Assembly: GCA_964614535.1 (NCBI GenBank)
Contig: CAZTOZ010000039.1
Span: 1-64,000, forward strand
DNA length: 64,000 nucleotides
Direction: 5' to 3'
From: JALSHZ01 sp964614535
GTDB lineage: Bacteria; Pseudomonadota; Gammaproteobacteria; UWMA-0217
The notes under the pieces were generated by a model. The model saw only the letters and a program-made list of their open reading frames with translations, was not told the DNA's origin and made no database searches. The translations under genes and the position numbers were made by a program. How positions within the stretch are numbered: the stretch's first letter is position 1; each line of letters opens with the position of its first letter. Below, piece by piece: positions 1-7,382 of the stretch.

Positions 1-2
1 AT

Positions 3-236
3 CTACCGGTGCGGGTGGTAGAGAAGGATGCCGCGCTTGACGAGGCGCGAGACCGATGCCACCGGCATTGCCACGAAGCCGCTGGATGTTGGGCACGCTT
101 CGCTTTGCCCAACCTACGGCTACTGGTGTGGGTGGTGGGGAAGAATGCCGTGATCGACGAGGCGCGAAACCGATGCCACCGGCATTGCCACGAAGCCGCA
201 GCGTGTTGGGCACGCTGCGCTTTGCCCAACCTACGG
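3..236. repeat. 117-bp tandem repeat, two copies
   Basis: Two head-to-tail copies (about 3-119 and 120-236) match with a constant offset of 117 bases and only scattered differences. Each copy carries a 26-base imperfect palindrome built on GTTGGGCA...TGCCCAAC (88-113 and 205-230), a motif often seen in dispersed intergenic repeats of proteobacteria. Open frames run through the repeat on the plus strand but only because the repeat lacks stops; they show no recognisable protein. The block may extend left of the window, so the copy number is a minimum. Confidence 0.8.
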
Positions 237-249
237 CCATGATGCTCCT

Positions 250-329
250 GTCATCGCGAGCGCAGCGCGACGATCTTCTGGCGGGGGGAGTACCTTCCGG
301 GAGATTGCTTCGCTGGTGCTCGCAATGAC
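250..329. repeat. REP-like palindromic element
   Basis: The left arm starts GTCATCGCGAGCGCAGCG and the right arm ends GCTCGCAATGAC, giving an imperfect inverted repeat about 80 bases long. The GTCATTGCGAGC-type ends are typical of widespread REP/MITE-like intergenic palindromes. It lies directly after the 117-bp repeats. Nothing else is seen between 330 and 505 except the probable promoter and ribosome-binding region (GAGG about eight bases upstream) of the following gene. Confidence 0.65.
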
Positions 330-505
330 GGGGGGTGTTTTGGCCGATCGAGCACCGGCCGCACGACGATAGCATCGCGCCCGACAGCTCCGGCATTTCA
401 CATCGCCCCAATTGACCTGACTCAAGACAGGCACCAGGCGATACCGGTAGTGTCTACGGCAAGCGCGGCGGCACCGGCCGCCTTCCACCCATCGAGGCAC
501 TGGTC

Positions 506-1069
506 ATGGAAGAGGAGTTCATCGCATCACTCCAGCGCGCCCGCTCCTACGGGCTGGGCGAGTTTCTGGAAATCATCGGCGAGCTGTCGCAGGAAAGCAC
601 CAAGAAGGGCGCCATCGAGCGGCGAGACAAGGAACTGATTACCTACGGCATCGCCCTGGACAAGCGATGTCGCCGCTGCATCGAGATTCACGAAAAAGAG
701 GCCCGCCGGCTGGGCGCCGGCGAAGCGGAGCTGGAACAGGTCCGGCGCATCCATCTCTTTCTACAGGCCGACCCCGGTGACGACAAGAGGTTGTGGCGTT
801 CTTGGAAAGAATCGTGGCTGGCGTTCGTACTCGCCAGCCACGCGCTCAAACACCAGGAGATCGAGCTGATCGCACTCGGCATCGCCCTGGTGCGTCAGTC
901 CGGCCGCCACATCCGCCTGCACTGCCGTGGCGCGCTCGACTATGGCGCCAGCAGGCAACAGGTTTTCGAGGTGATGCCACTGGCCTTGCTGATGGACGGC
1001 GCACCGGCACTGTCGCAGATTCCCAGACTGGTCAAGGCGCTGGAGAAACACGGCGATCCCGACCGCTGA
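506..1069 (+). CDS. AhpD/carboxymuconolactone-decarboxylase-like protein, two tandem domains
   Basis: This 187-aa protein has the fold-family features of AhpD-like alkylhydroperoxidases: an N-terminal domain with a CRRC motif followed by a histidine three residues later (about residues 52-59), matching the CxxCxxxH redox/proton-relay site. A second, related domain follows (about 115-175), where the equivalent site reads SGRH before a conserved RLHC stretch, so the CxxC pair is lost. The family generally acts on peroxides or as a decarboxylase; the substrate here cannot be read from sequence. The gene precedes the DUF302 gene by 66 bases on the same strand and may be cotranscribed with it. The two-domain arrangement with one degenerate site suggests a pseudo-dimer. 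Confidence 0.75.
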   Translation: MEEEFIASLQRARSYGLGEFLEIIGELSQESTKKGAIERRDKELITYGIALDKRCRRCIEIHEKEARRLGAGEAELEQVRRIHLFLQADPGDDKRLWRSWKESWLAFVLASHALKHQEIELIALGIALVRQSGRHIRLHCRGALDYGASRQQVFEVMPLALLMDGAPALSQIPRLVKALEKHGDPDR

Positions 1070-1135
1070 CGACGCAACCGGCGCGCCGTGACGACCGTAG
1101 AAACCACTGTACCCCGACTCAGGAAAAGAACCGAT

Positions 1136-1585
1136 ATGAAAATTCTGGCCACCCTGTTGCTGCTGGCGCTCACAGTCACCGCCGTCGCCGACCCCGGCGT
1201 GATACGGAAAGCCAGCCCCTACCCGCCGAAACAAACCATCGACCGTTTCGAGCAGATCGTCAAACAGAAAGGGATGACGATCTTTGCCAGAATCGACCAC
1301 AAGGCGAATGCCAACAAGGCAGGGATGGACATGAACGATGCCGAGCTGCTGATTTTCGGCAATCCCACCGTCGGCACCCGCATCATGAATCACGACCCGG
1401 CGGCCGGCCTCGACCTGCCCTTACGGGTGCTCGCCTACACCGACAACGACGGCAACAACTGGCTGATCTATCACGACCCGGCGACGCTGAAGAGGCATTT
1501 CCACGTCGATGGGTGCATGGCCATCGAAAAAGTGAGCGATGCGATGGACAAACTGACCAATGCGGCGGTGGCAACAAAGAAGTGA
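1136..1585 (+). CDS. DUF302 family secreted protein
   Basis: The start at 1136 is preferred over an upstream in-frame codon because AGGAAAAG precedes it at good spacing and it places a clean Sec signal peptide (residues 1-19, ending before DPGVI) at the N-terminus. The mature part of this 149-aa protein has the DUF302 pattern: a predicted helix, a GMTIFARIDHK strand, an ELLIFGNP segment, and the DLPLR...YHDP stretch characteristic of the domain. DUF302 proteins have no established enzymatic role; they are often encoded in sulfur-oxidising and redox contexts. Periplasmic location is inferred from the signal peptide. Confidence 0.8.
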   Translation: MKILATLLLLALTVTAVADPGVIRKASPYPPKQTIDRFEQIVKQKGMTIFARIDHKANANKAGMDMNDAELLIFGNPTVGTRIMNHDPAAGLDLPLRVLAYTDNDGNNWLIYHDPATLKRHFHVDGCMAIEKVSDAMDKLTNAAVATKK

Positions 1586-1625
1586 CGCGCCAGCACTTTG
1601 ATGACCAACCCAGATGACGGTGGCG

Positions 1626-2381
1626 TCAGCCCCTCTCGGCGTCGCGACGTGAAAAAAGCGCCTGCAGGATCTTCGCGCCATCCTTCATCCCTCTGGCGAC
1701 ATTGGCGCGGATACCCTCCATGGTGATCTCTTCATCACCCCGCCCGGCGGCCGGATTGGCGACGACGGAGATGGCGGCATAGGAGATGTCCAGCTCCTTG
1801 GCGAGGACCGCTTCCGGCATGCCGGTCATGCCGACGATATCGCAACCGTCACGTTCGAGCCTGTCGATCTCCGCGGCGGTCTCCAGACGGGGGCCTTGCA
1901 TCGCGGCATAGACCCCCTCGTTGATGCTGTCGACGCCCGCTTTCTCCGCCGCGGCACAGATTCGTTGTCTGAGCCGCGGGCAGTAGGGTTGGGAAAAGTC
2001 GATATGCCGCACTTCACTGAGATCCTTCTCGAAGAAGGTCTGCTGCCGGCCGTAGGTATAGTCGATGATCTGGTGAGGAATGACGATTTTGGGCGGGCGC
2101 ATGTCGGCGCGAATACCGCCGGTGACGGCGAAGGCGACGATGTGCGTGATGCCGTGATCCTTCAGCGCCCAGATATTGGCTCGGTAGTTGATCATGTGCG
2201 GGGGTATGCGGTGACTGTAGCCGTGCCGGGCAAGAAAGGCGACTTCGCGGCCATAGAGGTTGCCGATGGTCAGCACACCGGACGGTTCACCATAGGGGGT
2301 GTGCATCACTTCGCGTTTGACGATTTCCAGGCCGGGTATTTCGGTGAGCCCGGTGCCTCCGATAATGGCGATTCTTTCCAT
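1626..2381 (-). CDS. mtnP: S-methyl-5'-thioinosine phosphorylase (MTAP/PNP family)
   Basis: This 251-aa nucleoside phosphorylase starts with the phosphate-binding AIIGGTGL motif. It has an ARHGYSHRIPPH segment, and a MTGMPEA loop near residue 185 contributes to base and ribose recognition. Overall it resembles the Pseudomonas methylthioinosine phosphorylase more than eukaryotic methylthioadenosine phosphorylase. The expected reaction splits methylthioinosine with phosphate into hypoxanthine and methylthioribose 1-phosphate. The start at 2381 lies 19 bases downstream of the hpt stop, in one minus-strand transcription unit, and hpt would convert the released hypoxanthine to IMP. The choice of methylthioinosine over methylthioadenosine is inferred from similarity and context. 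Confidence 0.85.
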   Translation of the reverse strand: MERIAIIGGTGLTEIPGLEIVKREVMHTPYGEPSGVLTIGNLYGREVAFLARHGYSHRIPPHMINYRANIWALKDHGITHIVAFAVTGGIRADMRPPKIVIPHQIIDYTYGRQQTFFEKDLSEVRHIDFSQPYCPRLRQRICAAAEKAGVDSINEGVYAAMQGPRLETAAEIDRLERDGCDIVGMTGMPEAVLAKELDISYAAISVVANPAAGRGDEEITMEGIRANVARGMKDGAKILQALFSRRDAERG

Positions 2382-2400
2382 TTTCCGTTGTTCCTCATTG

Positions 2401-2988
2401 TCAATCGACACGACGGCCTGCCGGCGCCACCGTGCCACTCTTGACCGCGTAGATTCCGTTGGCGTTGCGCCATTCGTGGTCCACATCCATGCCAAAGCCG
2501 AACACGTAGCGATCCTCCACCTCCAGCGCAATGAACGCCGGGGTCATGGCGGCCACCGGCCGGGGGTGGTTCTTCTTCAGCAATACCGCCGAGGCGACGC
2601 TGGCCGCGCCCTTGTCGGCGCAGTATTTCTCCAGTGCCGCAAGGGTGTGGCCTTCGTCGAAAATGTCGTCGATCAGCAGAACGTGGCGATCCGCCAGCGC
2701 GTTGTGCGGCGGCGCCAGCCAGTGCAGCCGGTCGGCGCCGGTGCGGGCGCCACGGTAGCGGGTGGCGTGAACATAGTCCACCTCCAGCGGAAAATCGAGG
2801 CGCGTAAGCAGGTGGCCGGCCACGATGAGGCCGCCATTGAGCACACTGACGACGAGTGGAAACCGCTGCGCCAACCGCCCGGTGATGGCGTCCGCCAGTT
2901 CATCCAGTGCGGCGTCGATCTGTGCACGGGAGTAGATCAGCTCCGCGAAGGTCTCGGGCGGCGCCGGATGCCGGGGACGATCCGACAT
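2401..2988 (-). CDS. hpt: Hypoxanthine-guanine phosphoribosyltransferase
   Basis: The 195-aa protein carries the PRPP-binding signature VLLIDDIFDEGHTL (around residue 105) and a downstream aromatic VEDRYVFGFGMD loop typical of hypoxanthine phosphoribosyltransferases. It condenses hypoxanthine or guanine with PRPP to give IMP or GMP in the cytoplasm. The ATG at 2988 is chosen: it overlaps the stop codon of the upstream patatin gene (TGATG) and has AGGTGGAG just upstream; a GTG one codon earlier lacks this spacing. It is placed immediately before the methylthioinosine phosphorylase gene, which produces its substrate. Confidence 0.9.
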   Translation of the reverse strand: MSDRPRHPAPPETFAELIYSRAQIDAALDELADAITGRLAQRFPLVVSVLNGGLIVAGHLLTRLDFPLEVDYVHATRYRGARTGADRLHWLAPPHNALADRHVLLIDDIFDEGHTLAALEKYCADKGAASVASAVLLKKNHPRPVAAMTPAFIALEVEDRYVFGFGMDVDHEWRNANGIYAVKSGTVAPAGRRVD

Positions 2989-3926
2989 CACTCCACCTCG
3001 TCCGGTTGGATGAAACGGCGCATGTTCTCCAGCTCGGGGCGGTGGCGCATGGTTTCTTCGTAGCCGGCCTCGATGGCCTCGTTGGCGCGATGAAACTCCA
3101 TCAGGTTGATGTCGGCGATCTTCGGCACCACCAACAGTTCCGGCGGTTCACCGGCGAGACGACTCATGGAGATCCGGGAGGTCATGATGCCGAGACTCTT
3201 GATCATCACCTCCATCATCGATGGCAGCTCTGCTTTCTCTTCCTCGTCCCGCCCTGGCTGCAGGCGATTGGTGATACTTTGCAGCAGGTTGAACATGCGG
3301 TCGGCCTGGGGCCACTGCTCCAGCATTGTCTTCATCTCACGGCCACTCTTCCTGCGGCCTTTCTGGTTGCGCACATAGGGCAGCCGCGTCAGATCGACGG
3401 CAACGACCAGGTCGGCGCCCAGCGCGCGGCAGAGCGAGACCGGGATCGGGTTGACCAGGCCACCATCGACCAGCCAGCGATCCTCCCGCATCACCGGGCT
3501 GAACAGGCCGGGCAGCGCGATCGACGCGCGAATGGCATCGAGCACCGCGCCTTCCCGGAGCCAGACCTCGCGCCCCGTCTCCATGTCGGTGGCCACGGCG
3601 CCGAAAGGGGTCTCGAGCGTGGCGATATCGACGCCCTCCATTCCCTCCGCGAGACGGCCGATCACCTTCATGCCGCCGATCAGCCCGCCGGAGAGGCGCA
3701 GGTCGAGCATGCCAAGCACCTCCTGCCAGCTCAGCGACCGAACCCACCGCTCCAGCTCGTCGAGATAGCCGGTGACATGGGCACCACCGACCAGGGCGCC
3801 GATGGAGGTGCCGGCGACCACGTCGGGTTTCAGGCCAAGCTCCATCAGCGCCTGCAAGACGCCGATATGGGCCCAGCCACGGGCCGCTCCGCCACCCAAC
3901 GCAACACCGAATCTAGGCCGGGACAT
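2988..3926 (-). CDS. Patatin-like phospholipase (RssA-like)
   Basis: The 312-aa protein begins with an oxyanion-hole glycine string (ALGGGAARG), followed by the nucleophile elbow GTSIG with the catalytic serine near residue 43, and the DGG motif supplying the catalytic aspartate (about residue 157, in LVDGGLVNPIP). This is the Ser-Asp dyad of bacterial patatin-like acyl hydrolases of the RssA/YchK type. Its substrate is unknown. The start at 3926 overlaps the nagZ coding end by 14 bases, and the stop overlaps the hpt start, so it is translationally embedded in the dusA-nagZ-patatin-hpt-mtnP run. The C-terminal third, rich in Met and charged residues, has no domain I recognise. Confidence 0.85.
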   Translation of the reverse strand: MSRPRFGVALGGGAARGWAHIGVLQALMELGLKPDVVAGTSIGALVGGAHVTGYLDELERWVRSLSWQEVLGMLDLRLSGGLIGGMKVIGRLAEGMEGVDIATLETPFGAVATDMETGREVWLREGAVLDAIRASIALPGLFSPVMREDRWLVDGGLVNPIPVSLCRALGADLVVAVDLTRLPYVRNQKGRRKSGREMKTMLEQWPQADRMFNLLQSITNRLQPGRDEEEKAELPSMMEVMIKSLGIMTSRISMSRLAGEPPELLVVPKIADINLMEFHRANEAIEAGYEETMRHRPELENMRRFIQPDEVE

Positions 3927-4947
3927 GGGCACCCTCCAGAGCCGCCAGCGCCTGCCGCCAGACCCGGCTGTCGTGCAGATCCCGCCACTGCGGCGCGGCC
4001 CGGCGACGCATGGTGTCGAGCCGCCGCGCCAAGCCGGCGGGCGGTTCGGCCCGCTCCAGCGCTTCCAGCACGGTGATGGCGGCCGGCGGGTCGTTGCAGA
4101 CCAGCAGCATGTCGCACCCCGCATCGAGCGCCTGAAGGGCGCGCGTTTCCACCGTCCCCATCTCCACTGCCGCCTGCATCGACAGATCGTCGCTGAAGAT
4201 CACGCCGTCGAAACCCAGTTCGCCACGCAATACGTCACGCAACCAGTAGGGGGAGAAGCCGGCGGGCCGCGGATCACAGTCGGAATAGACCACATGCGCC
4301 GGCATGACGGCATCGAGCCCGGCGGCCACGAGTCGACGAAACGGCAGCAGATCGGTGGCGGCGATCTCGCCACAGGGGCGCTCATCGAGCGGCAGGGCGG
4401 CATGGGAATCGGCGGTGACGTAACCGTGACCGGGAAAATGCTTGCCGACACCGGCCATGCCGGCCCGGTGCATTCCGGCGAGATAGGCCGCGCCCAACTC
4501 GGCAACCACCTCGGGGTCGTCATACAGCGCGCGGTCGCCGATCACTTCGCTACGGCCGTGGTCGATGTCCAGTACCGGAGCAAAGCTGAAATCGACACCG
4601 GCGGAGAGTACTTCAGCGGCCATCAGCCAGGCCGCGCTCTCCACCCGCGCCAGGGTGCGGCGGGCATCCTGCCGATAGCCAGCGCCGAGGTGGCGCAAAG
4701 GCGGCAGCGCGGCGAACCCCTCGAGGAACCGCTGTACCCGTCCACCCTCCTGATCGACGGCGATCAGCAGCCGAGGCTCGCGCAGCTCGTGGATCGCGGC
4801 GGTGAGCGCCTGCAACTGGTCCGGATCGTGGTAGTTGCGGGCAAAGAGGATGACGCCGCCGCAGACGGGGTGACAGAGAATCTCGCGCTCCTCCTGCGTC
4901 AGCTCGCAGCCGGCAATGTCGAGCATCAACGGGCCGAGCGGCCTCAT
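3913..4947 (-). CDS. nagZ: Beta-N-acetylhexosaminidase NagZ
   Basis: This 344-aa glycoside hydrolase family 3 enzyme shows the KHFPGHG motif (about residues 170-176) that carries the catalytic histidine of NagZ, the DFSFAPVLDID segment, and the substrate-side FSDDLSM motif with the nucleophile aspartate near residue 250. It removes N-acetylglucosamine from 1,6-anhydro-muropeptides during cytoplasmic peptidoglycan recycling; its product can signal beta-lactamase induction in species with AmpR. The ATG at 4947 overlaps the dusA stop by four bases (ATGA). Length and motif order are normal for the family. Confidence 0.93.
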   Translation of the reverse strand: MRPLGPLMLDIAGCELTQEEREILCHPVCGGVILFARNYHDPDQLQALTAAIHELREPRLLIAVDQEGGRVQRFLEGFAALPPLRHLGAGYRQDARRTLARVESAAWLMAAEVLSAGVDFSFAPVLDIDHGRSEVIGDRALYDDPEVVAELGAAYLAGMHRAGMAGVGKHFPGHGYVTADSHAALPLDERPCGEIAATDLLPFRRLVAAGLDAVMPAHVVYSDCDPRPAGFSPYWLRDVLRGELGFDGVIFSDDLSMQAAVEMGTVETRALQALDAGCDMLLVCNDPPAAITVLEALERAEPPAGLARRLDTMRRRAAPQWRDLHDSRVWRQALAALEGAHVPA

Positions 4948-5906
4948 CGGCGCACCTCGGCCCAGGCTGCCTCGACCACCTCGACACCGGCACCGGGTCG
5001 CGGCGCCCGCTCGCTCAACACGCGACGCCACCGGCGCGCGCCGGGCTGACCGCGGAACAGGCCGAGAATATGACGGGTGATGTGGCTCAAGTAGATGTCC
5101 TTGCGCAACTGTTCTTCGATATAGGGCAGCAGGTCGGCCACGATCTGGTGACGATCGGGCACGGGATGATCATCGCCATAATAACGGCTATCCACCTCGG
5201 CCAGAAGAAAAGGATTGTGGTAGACCTCGCGCCCCAGCATGACGCCATCGACATGGCGCAGATGCTGGTCGCATTCGTCGAGGCTGCGGATGCCACCATT
5301 GATGACGATCTCCAGATCGGGATGCTCGCGCTTGAGCAGATAGACACGCTCGTGATTGAGCGGTGGCACCTCCCGGTTCTGCCGCGGACTGAGCCCCTCG
5401 AGCCAGGCTTTGCGGGCATGGACGATGAAGGTTTGGCAGCCGGCGGCGGCCACCGTGGTGACGAACTGCTCCAGGTGTTCGTAGTCGTCCTGCTCATCGA
5501 TGCCGATCCGGTGCTTGACCGTCACCGGCAGGCGGGTGGCCGCCCGCATCGCATCGACGCAATCGGCCACCACCACCGGCGTCGCCATCAGACAAGCGCC
5601 GAAGGCGCCATTGCGCACCCGGTCGCTGGGGCAACCGACATTGATGTTCACTTCGTCGTAGCCGTAGTCCTCGGCGATACGGGCACAGGCGGCCATCGCC
5701 CGCGGGTCGCTGCCCCCCAGTTGTAACGCCACCGGGTGCTCCGCCGCATCGAACGCCAGATGACGGTCACGATCGCCGTGCAGAATCGCACCGGTGGTCA
5801 CCATCTCGGTGTAGAGCAGCGCGTGACGGGAGATCAGGCGCAGAAAACGGCGCTCATGGCGATCGGTCCAGTCGAGCATGGGGGCGACGCAAAACGTTCT
5901 TTTCAT
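4944..5906 (-). CDS. dusA: tRNA-dihydrouridine(20/20a) synthase DusA
   Basis: The 320-aa flavoprotein begins with the hallmark CVAPMLDWTDRH, followed by NINVGCPSDRV with the catalytic cysteine near residue 95, a KHRIG motif and a C-terminal INGGI/GREVYHNP FMN-phosphate-binding section. DusA reduces uridine at positions 20 and 20a of tRNA D-loops using NADPH and FMN. It is the first gene of the minus-strand run that continues through nagZ. The divergently oriented small gene at 5958 shares the 51-base upstream region. Confidence 0.94.
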   Translation of the reverse strand: MKRTFCVAPMLDWTDRHERRFLRLISRHALLYTEMVTTGAILHGDRDRHLAFDAAEHPVALQLGGSDPRAMAACARIAEDYGYDEVNINVGCPSDRVRNGAFGACLMATPVVVADCVDAMRAATRLPVTVKHRIGIDEQDDYEHLEQFVTTVAAAGCQTFIVHARKAWLEGLSPRQNREVPPLNHERVYLLKREHPDLEIVINGGIRSLDECDQHLRHVDGVMLGREVYHNPFLLAEVDSRYYGDDHPVPDRHQIVADLLPYIEEQLRKDIYLSHITRHILGLFRGQPGARRWRRVLSERAPRPGAGVEVVEAAWAEVRR

Positions 5907-5957
5907 CGCTGGGCGAAGACTTCAGAATAGGGTTTTTGCGATTTTCGGAGCATTGCC

Positions 5958-6266
5958 ATGTTTCCCTCGGGCCCCAAGCCACAGGCAAAGGACGCGCAAG
6001 AATACCTGGCGCTGATCGATCAGGCCATTGCCGAAGTGGAGGATCTGCGCGGCCTCATCCGTTTCGACGACAGCAGCGACGACTTCGTGGAGAAGCTGGC
6101 CGCCTCGCTCGCCGAGCTGAAACGGTCGATCGATCCGGCCAACCCCCGGCTGACGGGCAAACCGCTGCCATTCATGGCCATCGTCGAACAGACCAACACC
6201 GCACTGCTGCCGTTCCGCAATCTGCTGCTGCGGATCGACGCGACCAACCGGCTGGGTTACGGCTGA
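5958..6266 (+). CDS. Conserved hypothetical protein, 102 aa
   Basis: I do not recognise a named family. The protein is soluble, acidic and mostly helical, with no signal peptide or membrane segment; a central D-D-S-S-D-D-F run and a C-terminal ATNRLGYG are its most distinctive pieces. CGGAG lies seven bases before the ATG, supporting the start. It is divergent from dusA and converges with the small cysteine-rich gene, whose coding end overlaps its own by ten bases. Confidence 0.6.
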   Translation: MFPSGPKPQAKDAQEYLALIDQAIAEVEDLRGLIRFDDSSDDFVEKLAASLAELKRSIDPANPRLTGKPLPFMAIVEQTNTALLPFRNLLLRIDATNRLGYG

Positions 6267-6451
6267 CGCTTCGGCTTCGTCCCGATCCGGCGGCCGCCCT
6301 TGTCCCGCAGCGCCCGCTTCGTATTCTTGGCCGGATCACTGAAAATGAAACGCCCCGCCAGCACGCAACCCTTCATTCCCGGATCGCAGCGGCGTCCCTC
6401 GACCCGCTGACAGACACCACCCGCCTCGTGCGGACACCCCCAACCTGACAT
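6257..6451 (-). CDS. Small cysteine-rich conserved protein, 64 aa
   Basis: Starting at 6451 (an upstream ATG is less likely because it adds a non-conserved leader), the protein has cysteines at about residues 6, 14, 22 and 29 in a CPHEAGGVC...CDPGMKGC arrangement followed by a basic Lys/Arg-rich tail. The pattern recalls a small conserved gammaproteobacterial family of unknown function; four cysteines suggest a metal site. It overlaps the convergent 102-aa gene by ten bases. Confidence 0.6.
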   Translation of the reverse strand: MSGWGCPHEAGGVCQRVEGRRCDPGMKGCVLAGRFIFSDPAKNTKRALRDKGGRRIGTKPKRQP

Positions 6452-6558
6452 CGACACACCTCCAGCATTGCGAACCCCCTTCATCATAGAGTTTACAAAC
6501 CCGCTTGTCCCGCTGCGTTACAATCGCCCCCGACAGCCACTCGTTTCGGAGCCCGACG

Positions 6559-7041
6559 ATGAATCTCAGAACCCTCATGCTCGCCACCACCATCGCCGCC
6601 GGCATCAGCGGCTGCTCCCAGTCGGACGATCCGCTCGGCGACACCTGCAAGCAGATCGCCACCGCCCTCTCCGGCAACAAGAGCATCGGCTGGGAAAAAC
6701 CCGACCGGGTCGTCGACGACGGCGAGCTGCGCATCGACCTCTTCTCTCCACAGACCACCGCCAGCTGTTTCTTCAAGCCGACCGTCGTCGATCACGTGGC
6801 CGACGACTATCTGGAATCGGAATACGAGAGCGCACCCTACAAGATGCTGTTGAATGGCAGTTACGTCCCCGAGGCGGAGCTGCTCAAGGCATCGGTCATG
6901 GCCATGTCCAGTGAGTCGAAAAAAGCGGCGCTCAAGACCATGCAGGAAGCGAAAGAGAAGGCCCAGGCCGCGGCGCAGAAGACGAAGGAGGCCGCGCAAA
7001 AAGCCGAGGAGACGATCCGCCGCACGCTCGACCAACGGTAA
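6559..7041 (+). CDS. Predicted lipoprotein with C-terminal Ala/Lys-rich helix
   Basis: The 160-aa product starts MNLRTLMLATT and has a lipobox ending GISGC with the lipidated cysteine at residue 19. The middle domain contains two further cysteines (about 30 and 75) that could pair in the periplasm. From about residue 115 a highly charged Ala/Lys/Glu helix (KEKAQAAAQKTKEAAQKAEE) resembles LEA-like or TolA-like coiled helices. A start at 6505 is possible but would destroy the signal peptide. Function unknown; localisation to the inner or outer membrane periplasmic face is inferred. Confidence 0.72.
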   Translation: MNLRTLMLATTIAAGISGCSQSDDPLGDTCKQIATALSGNKSIGWEKPDRVVDDGELRIDLFSPQTTASCFFKPTVVDHVADDYLESEYESAPYKMLLNGSYVPEAELLKASVMAMSSESKKAALKTMQEAKEKAQAAAQKTKEAAQKAEETIRRTLDQR

Positions 7042-7382
7042 CGACGGCCCGGCATGCCAGGGCGGCCGAAGCATGCCCCCCTGGCCCGGCACAGCCCTCG
7101 CCACGTTACAATTCTTGACAAAAAGTCCTTATATTTCACCAGGTTGCGGTTTACACTGTCACAAAGTGTGAACCGCATACCGCTCATCCCCCTCTGCCGA
7201 CATCCTATCCGGGATCCCCCCATATCCCCGGAAAAAGCGTGATTTCCATCCAGACCAACATCAGAACCCGCGAATATAGTTCGCCCCGCATCGGAAGCGA
7301 CTAGCCACCAAGAGCTAGCTCTTTCGGAAAAGGATAGTCGCTCATCGACAACCAACCAATAAACAGTAAAAAGGTAACAACC
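7042..7382. other. Gene-free upstream region of the DUF4402 locus
   Basis: This 341-base stretch has no credible coding sequence on either strand. It contains the strong inverted repeat at 7145-7177. The region immediately before the subunit gene is notably A-rich (AACCAATAAACAGTAAAAAGGTAACAACC), with AAAAGG as a probable ribosome-binding site. Promoter and control elements of the surface-fibre locus are expected here; I cannot fix the start of transcription. Confidence 0.6.
7145..7177. promoter_or_regulatory. 13-bp inverted repeat, possible operator
   Basis: TGCGGTTTACACT and AGTGTGAACCGCA form two 13-base arms with a single mismatch around a 7-base spacer. It lies about 205 bases upstream of the DUF4402 gene and 103 bases after the lipoprotein gene. 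No T-run follows, which favours a protein-binding site over a terminator. Confidence 0.5.

Noticed and set aside
9..328. Short open frames through the 117-bp repeat
   Set aside because: They follow the repeat and palindrome sequence and have no protein-like features.
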